A stretch of 64,000 bases of DNA. It comes from Anastatus disparis. Lineage: Eukaryota > Arthropoda > Insecta > Hymenoptera > Eupelmidae. Position 1 is the stretch's first letter. Each line of letters starts with the position of its first letter. Both the position numbers and the translations under genes were made by a program. Below are positions 22,615 to 32,521 of this stretch, piece after piece. The DNA lies in NCBI GenBank assembly GCA_017163975.1, contig JAFFSR010000347.1:2468001-2532000 (forward strand), read 5' to 3'. The notes under the pieces were generated by a model. The model made no database searches and was not told where the DNA came from. It worked only from the letters and a program-made list of their open reading frames with translations.

Positions 22615-23989
22615 TTACGAGATCTGTTTCATCGCTTTGTTCGTAATAATGCGGTCATCATAATAATAATCAAGATTGGATATTCGCTGATCAGTACGTA
22701 TTATTTTGATTAGGATATGTTTGCTCTGTAGTATACTGATGAATCCAAAGGGGTTGAAAAGTGCAACAGCCGGCGTGTTGGGTTGGTAATCGTAGATATA
22801 CAACGGTGTATCAGTTTCGGTTTTAAGCCGTTTGGACATAAAATAGTGACGAATTCCTGATGAACGGCGGAGTATATCCATTGGTTACCACTTGATAGCG
22901 GAACCCATCTTGTGGTGTTTTGTCTGGTTGTGCGTATCCTGTAATCTTCTGGTTCTTTATTTTCAGAGTCCATTAGTAAGGACATTTCGCAGCTACGACC
23001 ATATGATTTCTGTCGTTGGGGACAGCAAAATGTTCCTTTAATTTCCGTGCATTTCCTTAGGTGATTGGGGTTCATGAATGAATGCGTCATTGTCCTTTCT
23101 TTGGTTACGAGGAAGACGAATGTAGGTTCTACATAAATAGAGAGTCCGAATTCCCGTGGTACTGGGAATGGATGCATCTGGTATAGATTGTATCTTCCTT
23201 GGGTGTACGTGGTGAAGGTGGCTGTGATGTATATGGTTGCGTTTGTCTTGCTGAGGTGGATGTGAAGAAGGCCTCGTAATCCTGTTAAAAATGGGTCGAC
23301 CTGCGGAAAACTAGATTTTGTTGATCCGTTATTATTTTCTCTGATTATTCGGGTGATGATTTCTTGAGTAAATAGGTGTGTTCCGAGGGCACCATTGATA
23401 ATTGCATTCAGGGTACTGAAAGTATCGTAACATAATCCTATGTATTGCCTTATGTTATTCTCCATTGTTTCAGACCAATTTCCAAGCTTCGCGAGGTATT
23501 CATTGTTCATAAATTGAGCTTCTGAGATATGAGTGGAGTATGCATAGTTCAGCTGTCTAAATGTGTTGTTTAATCTTTCCGCCTTTTCTTGAAGTAGGTT
23601 TGTTGTAATAAGCTGTGTTGGTGCTTGGCTTGTAGTTTGAGGTATGATATTATTGATGTCGTTAAATATTCCTTTAGCTGTAGAGATGCTACTATAAAAA
23701 TGGTTGGCTTGGTTGAGCATTGCTTGGCATATTTTAAGTATTTTTGGAAAATTGGCGTAGATATCTTCAAATTTTTGTCCAACGTTTTTTTTCTCTGGAT
23801 TGATGAGATCTAGGTCTATAGTTGTCGTTAAAATCCAGTTTGAGTTTTTATAGGCGACTTTTCCTATGTTTTTGAAGTAAAGCCCTGATGGATGTTCAAT
23901 ATCCATGATGGAGTAGGGCAGATTGCTTCCCGTGGAGTAGGTTAAGGGAGGGGGGAGGTAAGTAGGGCGAGCAGTATCAGAACTTGCAT
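22615..23989 (-). pseudogene. Env3: third envelope-like gene
   Basis: An ATG at 23989 follows a pyrimidine tract and cag (acceptor at 23991-23990) and starts a leucine-rich signal-peptide-like stretch (MQVLILLALLTSPLP). That frame stops near 23940. The rest of the protein lies in the overlapping frame that runs from 24020 to 22710, so one frameshift separates signal and body. Landmarks shared with Env1 and Env2 are HPSGLYFKNIG near the N-terminus, a LYQMHPFPVP motif, a Cys pattern around RKCTEIKGTFCC, and a W-x(8-10)-W/Y segment before a CP pair. No furin-type site, fusion peptide or clear membrane segment is seen. The C-terminal end is ambiguous: frame 22881-22615 competes with the end of the long frame. 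The N-x-S/T count is high, as in a glycoprotein. Homology to baculovirus F-type Env is inferred through Env1. Confidence 0.7.
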
Positions 23990-24140
23990 CTGTGGAAAGA
24001 AAAGAAAATAGAGAATACAAGGTTTGGGTGGAAAATATTAGTGATAGGTCGGTGTAAGGAAAAGTAGTGATGGTAAGGGTATAAGGCTGGAGTCTGTAGT
24101 AAGGGAAATCGATTGACCTTATGTAGCTTCCTCTCTATAC

Positions 24141-24145
<5 letters not shown>

Positions 24146-24179
<34 letters not shown>
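24146..24179. repeat. Poly(T)/(A) tract between Env2 and Env3
   Basis: About 34 consecutive T on the + strand, A-rich on the coding strand. It might mark an old poly(A)-primed insertion or simple slippage. Confidence 0.9.
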
Positions 24180-25751
24180 CTAATTTATTGTTATTTCCCT
24201 GGAGAGGGGAACTGTGTCGTAAATATTGGTGGAGTTCATGTACATTTCTTCTTGTTCTTGGGTGAGTACTGATGGTATTTCTTTCTGGATTTCCACATTG
24301 TTCCTTCGTAGTATGTACTTTTTGTTCTTTTTGATGATCCACGTTATTCCAATGCTAGTGGTTAACAGAAGAGATATTATAGAGATGATTTTGTATATTA
24401 GGTTGTCAAATTTGTTTGTGGTTATAATAGTGTCCTTTTCTATTGCCATGGTCACGGCCTTTGTGTAGCGGAAATATTGTTTGATTTTATTTATGCTTGG
24501 TGATGCTGTTAGTAATGTGTCTCTTGTTGACGCTTGACATCCGAACGGGAGTTCGATTATACCTATTTCTGTTATTTCGATGTTTTCTTCTTGACCATTA
24601 TCACAAGCTATACAGAGTTTTTCCCTGTCTGAGACTAAAAAGATCCAAGCATTTGTGTTCTGTAGGTGTCTCCACGTGTTGTTAAAGTTTCATATTGTTT
24701 TTGTGTTACACTCCTTCGCAGGTTTGTTAAGAAGGAGCTGGGTTTCGCATATTGTTTCCGAGTTAGTCTTCCTAGGAGTATTACAATATGTTGCTTCTTT
24801 CATCCTCACACAGCTGGTTATTTCCTCTTCTGAGTAAAATATGTGGGTTTTGCCGTCGGTCGATATTGCTATGTATTTTTCTTGTGGTATTATGACTGTA
24901 GAGGTAGCTGGTGCAGGAACAGGATATGTACGATAGAGCGTGAAACTGTCTTCTGCGTAGAGTGGGACGTTAATTTCAATGTACACGTCATCATTTGACC
25001 TTTTTGCTATACATGATATCGTTTTATAAAAGTTGATTGAGAATGGTTGGGGCATAGCGAGCGTGGTGTTTAGTTTCAATTTTATGTATTGAAATATATT
25101 GTTTATCGTTTGAGTTGTAAATAGGTTTTGGTTTAGTTTGTTTGTTTGCGCTGATTCTATAGTTTCCAGTATTAGTTTATATAGATCGATATGTAATATT
25201 AAGAACTCTCTTATTTTGTCTAGCTTTGGCTGGATTAAGAGTACATAATCAGTGATTGTGTAAGCAAGGGTATCGTTCCTTCTGAACTTGACGGAGTTTT
25301 GAATATTTTGGAGTTCCTTTGCTATTTTTCGAGATCTCGTAAGTTCCGTGTCTATGTTGTTGGTGACTGTTATAGGAGTTTCATCAGCTGCACTTAGTAG
25401 GGCTAATTGACTTATGGTTGATGGCAATATATTAGCTTGATCGAGAAGTCTTACGATATCTCTTGTTTGTGAATAATACAGTTGACATATTGGAATGGTT
25501 TTGTTGCATGTTTTAGTTAAGTCATCCATTTCCTTTTGTGTTTTGATGGTTCCATGGCTGATTTCGTTGAGGTTGAATTTTACGGTGCCGGTCCACTGGT
25601 CGTTTTGGTGTAATACAGGTCCAATGTATTGGAAGTATATGCCTGGGTTCGTTGTTAGGTAGGTTATTGAGACTTTGTTAATCCTGGAATACGCTATGTG
25701 TATCATAATTGCTGTTATCCAAATTGTTACTAGGGTGGTCGTTTTGGTCTT
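24180..25751 (-). pseudogene. Env2: second envelope-like gene
   Basis: A single frame runs from 25751 to 24180, broken only by one in-frame TGA near 24690. The expected start is unusual. Acceptor AG at 25753-25752 is followed by AAG, where Env1 and Env3 have ATG, then a hydrophobic signal-like run (TTTLVTIWITAIMIHIAYS). The first ATG inside is at 25706. Shared Env landmarks are LTTNPGIYFQYIG, LYRTYPVP and a C-x(6-8)-C pattern. Downstream of the stop the same frame has a segment matching the Env1 region IEISAVGIIQL (here IEITEIGIIEL). A membrane segment (about 24390-24330, KIISIISLLLTTSIGITWII) and a short basic tail follow. No furin-type site or fusion peptide is visible. Confidence 0.75.
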
Positions 25752-25793
25752 CTAAGTTCCTTCCTGTAATAGTTGAGGGGGAGAGTGTCAAAG

Positions 25794-27712
25794 TTAATTC
25801 TCATCGTCTGTATAAGTTTCTGGTTCATTTGATGGTAGTGAGTTATGATGTGCTCGTGGTGAAGCTCTGGGCATGTGGTAAATATGGGGTGGATTTTCTA
25901 TTACGTTTATGGGTCGTAGAACATTGAGAGTATAATCGTCGGAATTTGATTGTGGATTCTGTTCGTGAAAACGATTTTTGTAACATCTAAGGCAGCCTAT
26001 AATTAGTAGTATAATTACTACTATTATTATTAACGTATTTAATCCTATTGTTCCGTACGAAACGTAGTTTGTGAATTTTTCATTGTTTGTTTCCGTTATA
26101 ATCTTTTCATATTTATTTTGTATCTCGTCTAGTTTCAAATCTGGCTCTAGTTGTCCAACGGCACCCCTTAGTGGTAGGAATGGTAAGGACTCGTTGAGTG
26201 TAGATATTTTTCTGAAGATATTTCCGTCTATTTTCGTGATGTTTAAGTGGATTTGTGGTAGGTATAGAAATTCTACGGATGTTCCTAATGTTTTGAGTCC
26301 TGTGAGTGTTACGTGGTTGTGCCTGGCTGAACATCTGGGTCTTAACTGTATTATTCCGACTGCTGATATTTCTATGATCTCATGTCCTTGTCCTGGACAT
26401 GGTATTTGTACTATGTTTGGGCCGTGGACTGAGTAGAGCCATCCATCTATTGATTCTAGGTGTATCCAATGAGGTTTGTATTGATTCATCACACTTACTG
26501 GACATTCATCGAAGACCTTGTTACTTGGTTGATTTAAAAGTAAGTATTCACACGCTGGATCGTTGTTTGCGTCGAATATCGGTGCGTTATTAGTGCATAT
26601 TCTATAATGTAATGCATGTTTGCATGATTTTAGATCTGAGTCGGATAAGAGACTGTAGGATCTTTTATCATTACTCAATGAGATATATTGAGCTTGCGGA
26701 GTGATAAATGCTGTCACTAGGTGGTCTTCTTACTGTTGTGCGATTGGTACCGGATGTATTTTATATAATTCGGTAGGAAATTTATTTAGCACAGGTACAC
26801 TGATCTCTATCAGGAATTTGGTATTTCTAAATCCTAGTCGAAAGGTCGCTATTTCTGTTAATTTTTCGATTCGTGCGTGAGTGATAGGGATAGGAAATTC
26901 GTGTTCAGGGTGTAAGTCGGTTATTTGCCTAATGACTTGTTGTAGGTTGACAGTAGTCATTGATGATGGGTGCACATGACCAATTCTTGCGGCGTGTACG
27001 ATATCCTTCAGTGTTCTAAAAGTAAGTTTTCCATAATTTTAGCGTAATTAGCTAGTTCGTTTATTTTTTCGAAATCTTTGATTGCTTTTAAATAAAGTCC
27101 GTAGGTTTTATAAATGTAATCCTTATTTTCGTTGATTTGGTTAGCCATTGAGGCTAACTTATGTTGGACTATGTGTGTTCCTTCCTTTGCGATTTTGGCT
27201 ATTTCTTTTTGTCCATTAAATAATTCGTTAATTTGTTTTTCATATATTTCTCCGTTATCCGTGGAAAGAGTTCCGAAGAGTGATCTGCTGATGCTGCCTA
27301 TGAATCCAAAGGGGACACTCCTTTTCTTCATGGTAGGATTGTTGGGTGACTCAATTTCCATGGGTTCCATTTCGTTCATCGCATCAATTAGGTCTTCATG
27401 GATTTGGGTTATTAGCTTGTTTTCTTCTTTTAAAACGTGCATTCTCTTCACCATTGGATCACAAAGTTCAGGGTATTTTTTTCCGTGGGAACATTGGTGT
27501 ATAAGTCCTTGAAGCGTGTCTTCTATAAAGGTTGCATTATAATGTAATGATTTCATATTTATAAAGACTACTATTTTCCAATTTGCTTCAGTATATCATA
27601 TGTCCTGTAGCTTTTCATAATATATTCCTGGGTTATTTGTCAATAGTTGTATAACGTAGTTGTTGTCGATGGCAGATGCAACTGAGGCTAAGGCTAAAAC
27701 AGGAATCCACAT
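25794..27712 (-). pseudogene. Env1: envelope gene, baculovirus F / errantivirus type
   Basis: The ATG at 27712 lies directly after a gtttcag acceptor and starts a signal peptide (MWIPVLALASVASA). The ectodomain has a GIYY motif, then a furin-type KKR followed by a fusion-peptide-like FGFIGSISRSLFG (about 27312-27270), typical of F-type Env. A helical region follows, then LYKIHPVP, paired cysteines, and one membrane segment (about 26050-25975, LIIIVVIILLIIGC) with a ~65-residue tail. Breaks: TGA near 27600, a frame change near 27010, TAA near 26730. The function would be particle entry by membrane fusion. As it stands the gene cannot make a full protein. It follows integrase directly, the usual env place. 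Confidence 0.85.
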
Positions 27713-27727
27713 CTGAAACAACACGTT

Positions 27728-27903
27728 CTATTGGTGGTGAGCAGGTTTAATCTTGTCTAAGTGTTTTAATAGACGTTTCCCAGTTTCGTCTTCTAGGACA
27801 ACATTGTGTTTTTCTAAAACATCTATTATTTTGTAAGGACCTTTGTATGTCTTATCAAGTTTATTTTGTCGGGGTTCTTTAATTGCGTATACCAGATCGC
27901 CTG
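27728..27903 (-). pseudogene. Integrase C-terminal part (GPY-type module)
   Basis: Frame 27916-27728 contains GDLVYAIKEP and KGPYKIIDVL, the DNA-binding GPY/F-like end of Gypsy integrases, ending ...IKPAHHQ. It is the continuation of the integrase at 29663-28166, cut off by the MITE at 27904-28165. Removing the MITE with one CTG copy would put both parts in one frame. Confidence 0.85.
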
Positions 27904-28165
27904 AGGGGCGATTCAACCTATGCTACATATGTATGTATCACGGTGATATGTATGTACGTTCGAACGTAAGTTGGTAGCACTGCTAAGACAAGTCGTCACG
28001 CGCATTGAATCGTCTGTCGAACCGTCAAGACCTCAAGTCTCCGTTTCCATGTAGATACAATTTTTGCGCGCGACGACTTGTCTTAGCAGTGCTACCAACT
28101 TACGTTCGAACGTACATACATATCACCGTGATACATACATATGTAGCATAGGTTGAATCGCCCCT
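27904..28165. mobile_element. 262-bp foldback MITE in integrase, CTG duplication
   Basis: The arms of about 95-110 bp are nearly perfect complements. The ends are aggggcgattcaacc and its reverse complement. CTG lies on both sides (27901-27903, 28166-28168), a 3-bp target duplication. The TIR sequence is not one I can assign to a superfamily. It introduces a stop into the integrase frame. Confidence 0.9.
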
Positions 28166-29663
28166 CTGGTTTGTAAGGGTGTGTTTTAGCCCTTCTGTCG
28201 TAATATTGTTTGTTTCTGTGTTTTGAGGATACCAGAAATTCTGACGCCATTTTCCTAGTATCGTGTAATCTGTTGATAAGTTCTGCCATATAGGAAGAGT
28301 AAGTGTCAACCTTGTCCATGGGCAGTGAACTTGGTGTTCTTGCTGGTTTACCAAAGATTAGTTCGAAAGGTGTAAATCCGGTTGATTCGTGTACGCTTGT
28401 ATTGTATAAGAACATGGCGAATGGTACTACCTTGTCCCAGTCCTCGTATTTTTCTATGTATTGTCGGATGTATTCTGTCAGTACAATATGGCTTCTTTCA
28501 AGTGATCCATTTGATTGGGGATGATATCCGGAAGTCGTGACTTGTTGAATCTTGAATATTTTTGCTAGTTGGTGCATAACGTTTCCGATGAGAGCAGGTG
28601 CTTTGTCGAATAAAATGACGCGTGGTGAGCCATAAAGAGATATTACGTGTCTGGCTAAGGCATCTGCAATAGTTTCAGCTTGGGTGTTCTTAACAGGAAC
28701 AGCTATGCAATACTTTTTTAAATTGTCCTGTATAGTTAATATGTGTCGGTTACCATCTGGGGTGACTGGTAGAGGTCCTACAGTGTCGATCGATATCTTG
28801 TCAAATGGGTCAATGGGTGTATCCGTGATAATCATTGGTTCTCTATTTTTTACTCGTACTAATTTTAGTTCCTGACACTGTTGGCAGGTCCTGACGTACT
28901 CTGTTACGTCTTCTTTCATCCCATTCCAGAAGAATTTTTCTCTGATTCTCCTGTATGTTTTTGTTACTCCTTTATGGCCTCCTACCATACTCGAGTAAAA
29001 TTCTTCAATAATTCGTCCTTTCATGTCGTCTGGGGGTATAGTGGTCGATCCGTAGCAAATAAAGATTTTGCAGTCGCAGTGGTTTAATAATTCCTTTAGT
29101 ATTTGCAGAAAAGTTGAAAATGATATTTTGTCAATTAAGTTGTTCTGTTTAGAGATACGTAAAGTTTTGATATCGTACTCCTTTATGCACTCTGCTAGGT
29201 TTTTGAGTGTATTTCGAAGTTCTTGTTCTGAAAAGACTTCGAAGTGTCTATTGGTGAGAACGGCGTTTAGTAAATATGTCCTGGTTCTTGGTGTTACTAA
29301 TACTTGTCCTTGTTTTGGTTTTAATTTCTTCATTTCATGCTTGTCCAACTGGTTTAGGTCTATTAATAATTTTGCTACTGGTGTGGTGAATTCGCATTCC
29401 GCAGATATAAAGTGGTGTAAATTATCCTTTTTATGTGTGAGGCTCTCATTTATCAGCCTGATTTGTAGCACACTATTTGGCGTTTTTATGAATTCAGGAT
29501 AAAATAATTCTGGAGGTATGGTATCGGATATCTTGGGAGGGGTATAGTGAATTTCTTCATTTTCTTCCGTTGAGGAATCGTCGGTACTACTATCTTCTAT
29601 GATAGGATGTAACCCATTTCTGGGACGTGATTGGTTATTGGAGTTGCTTGGTTCATGGTCCAC
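28166..29663 (-). pseudogene. Integrase of the errantivirus-like element
   Basis: The frame runs from 29663 into the MITE. The N-terminal ~200 residues are linker, with an acidic Ser/Thr start. The zinc region reads GGHKG ... CQQC, with Tyr where the first His of the HHCC set is usually found (EEFYSSMVGGHKG), so the module may be incomplete. The catalytic acids are visible: ISIDTVG, VILFDKAP (the second Asp, in a motif usually containing TD-x-G) and NGSLERSH. The continuation is at 27903-27728. Integrase inserts the cDNA into host DNA. The gene is interrupted only by the MITE. Confidence 0.85.
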
Positions 29664-29677
29664 TGGAGTAGAGCGAG

Positions 29678-30066
29678 CTATGGGTCAAACCTATGGCTTG
29701 TTTCATCCCACCAGTACTCGTCGACTGATGCAGAGTCTTCGGAGTTCGAGCTCCTCTGAGGGGCTGACTCGATTATGTTTTGTTTTGTTGGCATGGTTTC
29801 TTCTTCGTCATTTGTTTGTTCGTTTTGTGATGAGGTCTGTTTGGTTATGGGTGGTCCTTGCGGTACCAAACTTGAGAATTCGCTAAATCGTTTACGTGGC
29901 ACTGGGGGTACATTATTCGAGTCTGATTCTGCGTTAGTCTCGAACGTTAATTTTTTGTATATTTTATTGGTCTTATTGGTTTGGGTACATTATCGTTTGA
30001 GGACGTGGATGGTATAGGGACAGAGGGAGCGTTGTTTTGTGGAAGCGAGCCCGAACTTACTGGCTG
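29678..30066 (-). pseudogene. Pol linker between RNase H and integrase
   Basis: Frames shift in this stretch: 30921-30076 ends at a TAA, and 29902-29678 carries a polar, Ser/Glu/Gln-rich segment that ends at a stop just before 29663. Low complexity and no recognisable domain. It is probably a spacer of the polyprotein with at least two frame breaks. Confidence 0.5.
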
Positions 30067-30075
30067 TTTATGGTT

Positions 30076-31265
30076 CTAATCGGTAACTTTTGGAACTTGT
30101 CGGGCAGGTTTTTGCGGAGCTGGTTTTGTTGGTGGTGACTCTGAACGACTACGTTTCTCGTTTGGACGTAAAGCTCGAGCAGGAATTGGTTCCTCGCGTG
30201 CACGTCGGCTTCTAACTCGATCAGCGATGGTTGCACTTGTTGTGGTCGATGTCGATAATTGATCTGGAGGCTTATTCTTAACTCCAGGTAGTCGTCCTCG
30301 TGGTTTCGGGGGCGCTGAGGCCTTGAATTTGGCAGATGAACTCGTAGGTAATGCTATTGCTTCTTCTGGTATCGGGTTCCTAGATGATGCATCAGCATTG
30401 ACATTTAGTCTACCAGGTTTGTGGAGAAACTTGAATTCGTACTCTCTTAATCGAGTTCTCCATCTTATTAACCGTTGAATTGGTGGTTTTACTGAACCTA
30501 TCCATTTGAGTAGTTCATGGTCGCTTACGAGTGTGAATTGTCGTCCGTAGAGGTATGGACGAAAATGTAAAACAGCGTATATTATAGCCAAACATTCCTT
30601 TTCGGTTGTTGTATGATTACTTTCTGCTGGTTTCATCATTAGCGACATGTATGCTATCGGTCTATCTTGGCCAATTACTCCTTGGCTCAATACGGCACCC
30701 ACGGCATAATCAGATGCGTCAGTGGTAAGTATAAAAGGTTTTTCAAAATCCGGATGTTGAAGGATTGGTGCAATGCATAATGCATTTTTCAGGTCCTCAA
30801 AGCTTTTTTTATGTTTCTCGGTCCATTCGAAAGGGACAGTCTTCTTCAGGAGGTCCGAGAGGGGTCTTGCCCTTGCTGAAAATTCTTCTATGAATCGTCT
30901 GTAATATCCAGCAAGTCCCAAAAATTGCCTTTGGAAAATTCTTAACGGCCATCGTCTTTTTTGGATCAGGTTTAACTCCTTCTTCTGAGATAATGTGACC
31001 TAGGTATTCAACTTCTGTGCGTAAAAATTCGCATTTGTCTGGTTGTAATGAAAGTTTAGCGTCGAGGAGTCGATTAAAGAGGCGTCGTACCTTTTTCTCG
31101 TGTTCTACCAAGTTTGAGGCAAGGATGATAACGTCATCCAGGTAAACTAATAGTTCTGAGTCCTGTAAACCTAGCAAAACTAGGTTCATGAGCCTTTGGA
31201 AGGTCGCGGGAGCCGAGCGAAGGCCGAAAGGCATACGCACGTAATTTTCTTTACTATGGCTTCTC
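30076..31265 (-). pseudogene. Reverse transcriptase (C-terminal half) plus RNase H
   Basis: Starts abruptly at the RT palm (VRMPFGLRSAPATFQRLMN, about 31245), followed by the YLDD active site in VYLDDVIILA and a SEEGVKPDPKK thumb-region motif. The RT fingers and the LDL-x-x-GYHQI-type motif are missing; sequence jumps directly from the protease region, so roughly 500 bases or more are deleted. A frameshift near 30925 leads into the connection and RNase H frame (30921-30076): TTDASDYAVGAVLSQ, TEKECLAIIYAV and VSDHELLKW carry the RNase H acids. A basic Pro/Arg-rich tail follows. It cannot work as it stands. Confidence 0.9.
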
Positions 31266-31790
31266 CTATGAATATGTTGTCGGGGGTCTTCAGTCTAGGG
31301 ATGTATCCGGTTTTTAAATCGGTTTTATGCAGATTTATTGCAATGGGTGTTTTGGATCGAGCCTGTAAAATATATTTTGTGGGTTTCGGTGCTCTATATT
31401 CGTAGTTTACGAATCTTACGGGGCGGATAGGTTGTGACGATGTTACCAGAGCGTTATGGTGAAAGGAGATTTTCGCTGATTCAGACCTTAAGAAGTCGAC
31501 TCCTAGTATGCCTGCTGCTGGTATGGGGAGATTTCCAGTTATAACTTGAAATCTTATGAGCTTATCGAAGAGGGTTATTTCTGTAGAACCAGCGGTATTA
31601 AAAGAATCCGTGGTTATTCCTGTTATGGTCATTGCCTCATGGACTGCTATGATGGTTCTAGGTTGCAGAGCTCTTACATGGATAAGATTTATTTCCGCTT
31701 CTGTATCTATCAAGAATTCTGTTGGCCCTTTTAATTATGGAGCTTGTAGTTTGATTACTGGTCCTGTTCCTCGATGACTGGGTCTTCTTG
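31266..31790 (-). pseudogene. Aspartic protease and start of Pol
   Basis: The frame is shifted by -1 relative to the gag end (stop at 31755), as in the usual gag-pol arrangement. The active-site motif reads FLIDTEAEINLI: the Gly of the D-T/S-G triad is replaced by Glu (GAA). The flap and the GILGVDFL motif near 31515 are otherwise typical. A TAA just upstream of FLID (near 31735) also breaks the frame. The region ends at ...IFIGEAIVKK, where RT sequence begins without its N-terminal part. Confidence 0.8.
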
Positions 31791-32519
31791 TAAGTCTGTT
31801 GCAGTTATAAATTTCACTGCAAGTGGACGCTCCTGAGGGGGCTTGCTCATCGAGGCGTCCGTCTGACGAGCAGGCAATGAGTTTAAAGCCTCCTGTGATC
31901 TAGGCTGTTGGAACGTTATAGGAAGGTATTGTGGTTGATAAGGTGGCATGTACGGATATGGATACGGATATGTCATTGATTGCATATGCGGGTAGTGCAT
32001 CGAAGGTATATTTCTTGTTGGAATGGTTGGAGGCGCTCCCGTCTCTGGGTAGGTACTTGTGGTTCTAGGGTTGTAAATTCTATTGTCTCTTCTATACTCA
32101 TTCCTGTTGGAATAGTTATTGGTTCTTTCCGTATAGTTATTGGGGTATCTCCTGGCGGAGTAATCTTTAGGGCCTTGAGGTCTACTGTTGTTTCCTCTAT
32201 AAGCATCGTTTCCGAATCTCCCTCTTTCGTCACGACTGGGTGAGTCAGAACGGTTATATGGCCTATACGTCCGATCGTTTCCACCGGGTGATACGCTCCT
32301 TCTGTAAGAGTCGTTCCCGAATCTTCCTCTGTCATTGCGACCAGGTGAGTCAGATCGATTGTAGGGTCCATACCCTTGTTCGTTCCTTGAGGGTGACTAT
32401 GGTCTCCATCGTGATTTGTTGTTGTCCTCTTGAAATTTCACTTGACGAGCCCGCCGGTCGTTAAGTTGGTCTGCTTCGATGACGTGAAGGGAACCCTTCC
32501 TGTCATTTGAGGAGAGCAT
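31755..32519 (-). pseudogene. Gag C-terminal part (nucleocapsid-like, RG/RSD repeats)
   Basis: This continues the capsid frame after the 2.5 kb insertion. The same frame runs 32519-31755, with one TAG at 32399-32397. Downstream of the stop the translation is rich in repeated SDSPGRNDRGRFGN-type units (two to three copies), then Tyr/Pro runs (TYPYPYPYMPPYQPQY), ending at 31755. No CCHC knuckle is seen; an Arg-rich RNA-binding end instead is usual for insect errantivirus Gag. The 132-codon frame 32371-31973 is a shadow in another frame. Confidence 0.75.
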
Positions 32520-32521
32520 AT

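Noticed and set aside
24226..30017. Several plus-strand frames of 60-145 codons across the env/pol region
   Set aside because: Antisense to well-supported minus-strand Env and Pol frames.
31973..32371. 132-codon minus-strand frame with many Thr/Ile
   Set aside because: It overlaps the Gag C-terminal frame, whose RG/RSD repeats make better sense; it is a shadow in another frame.
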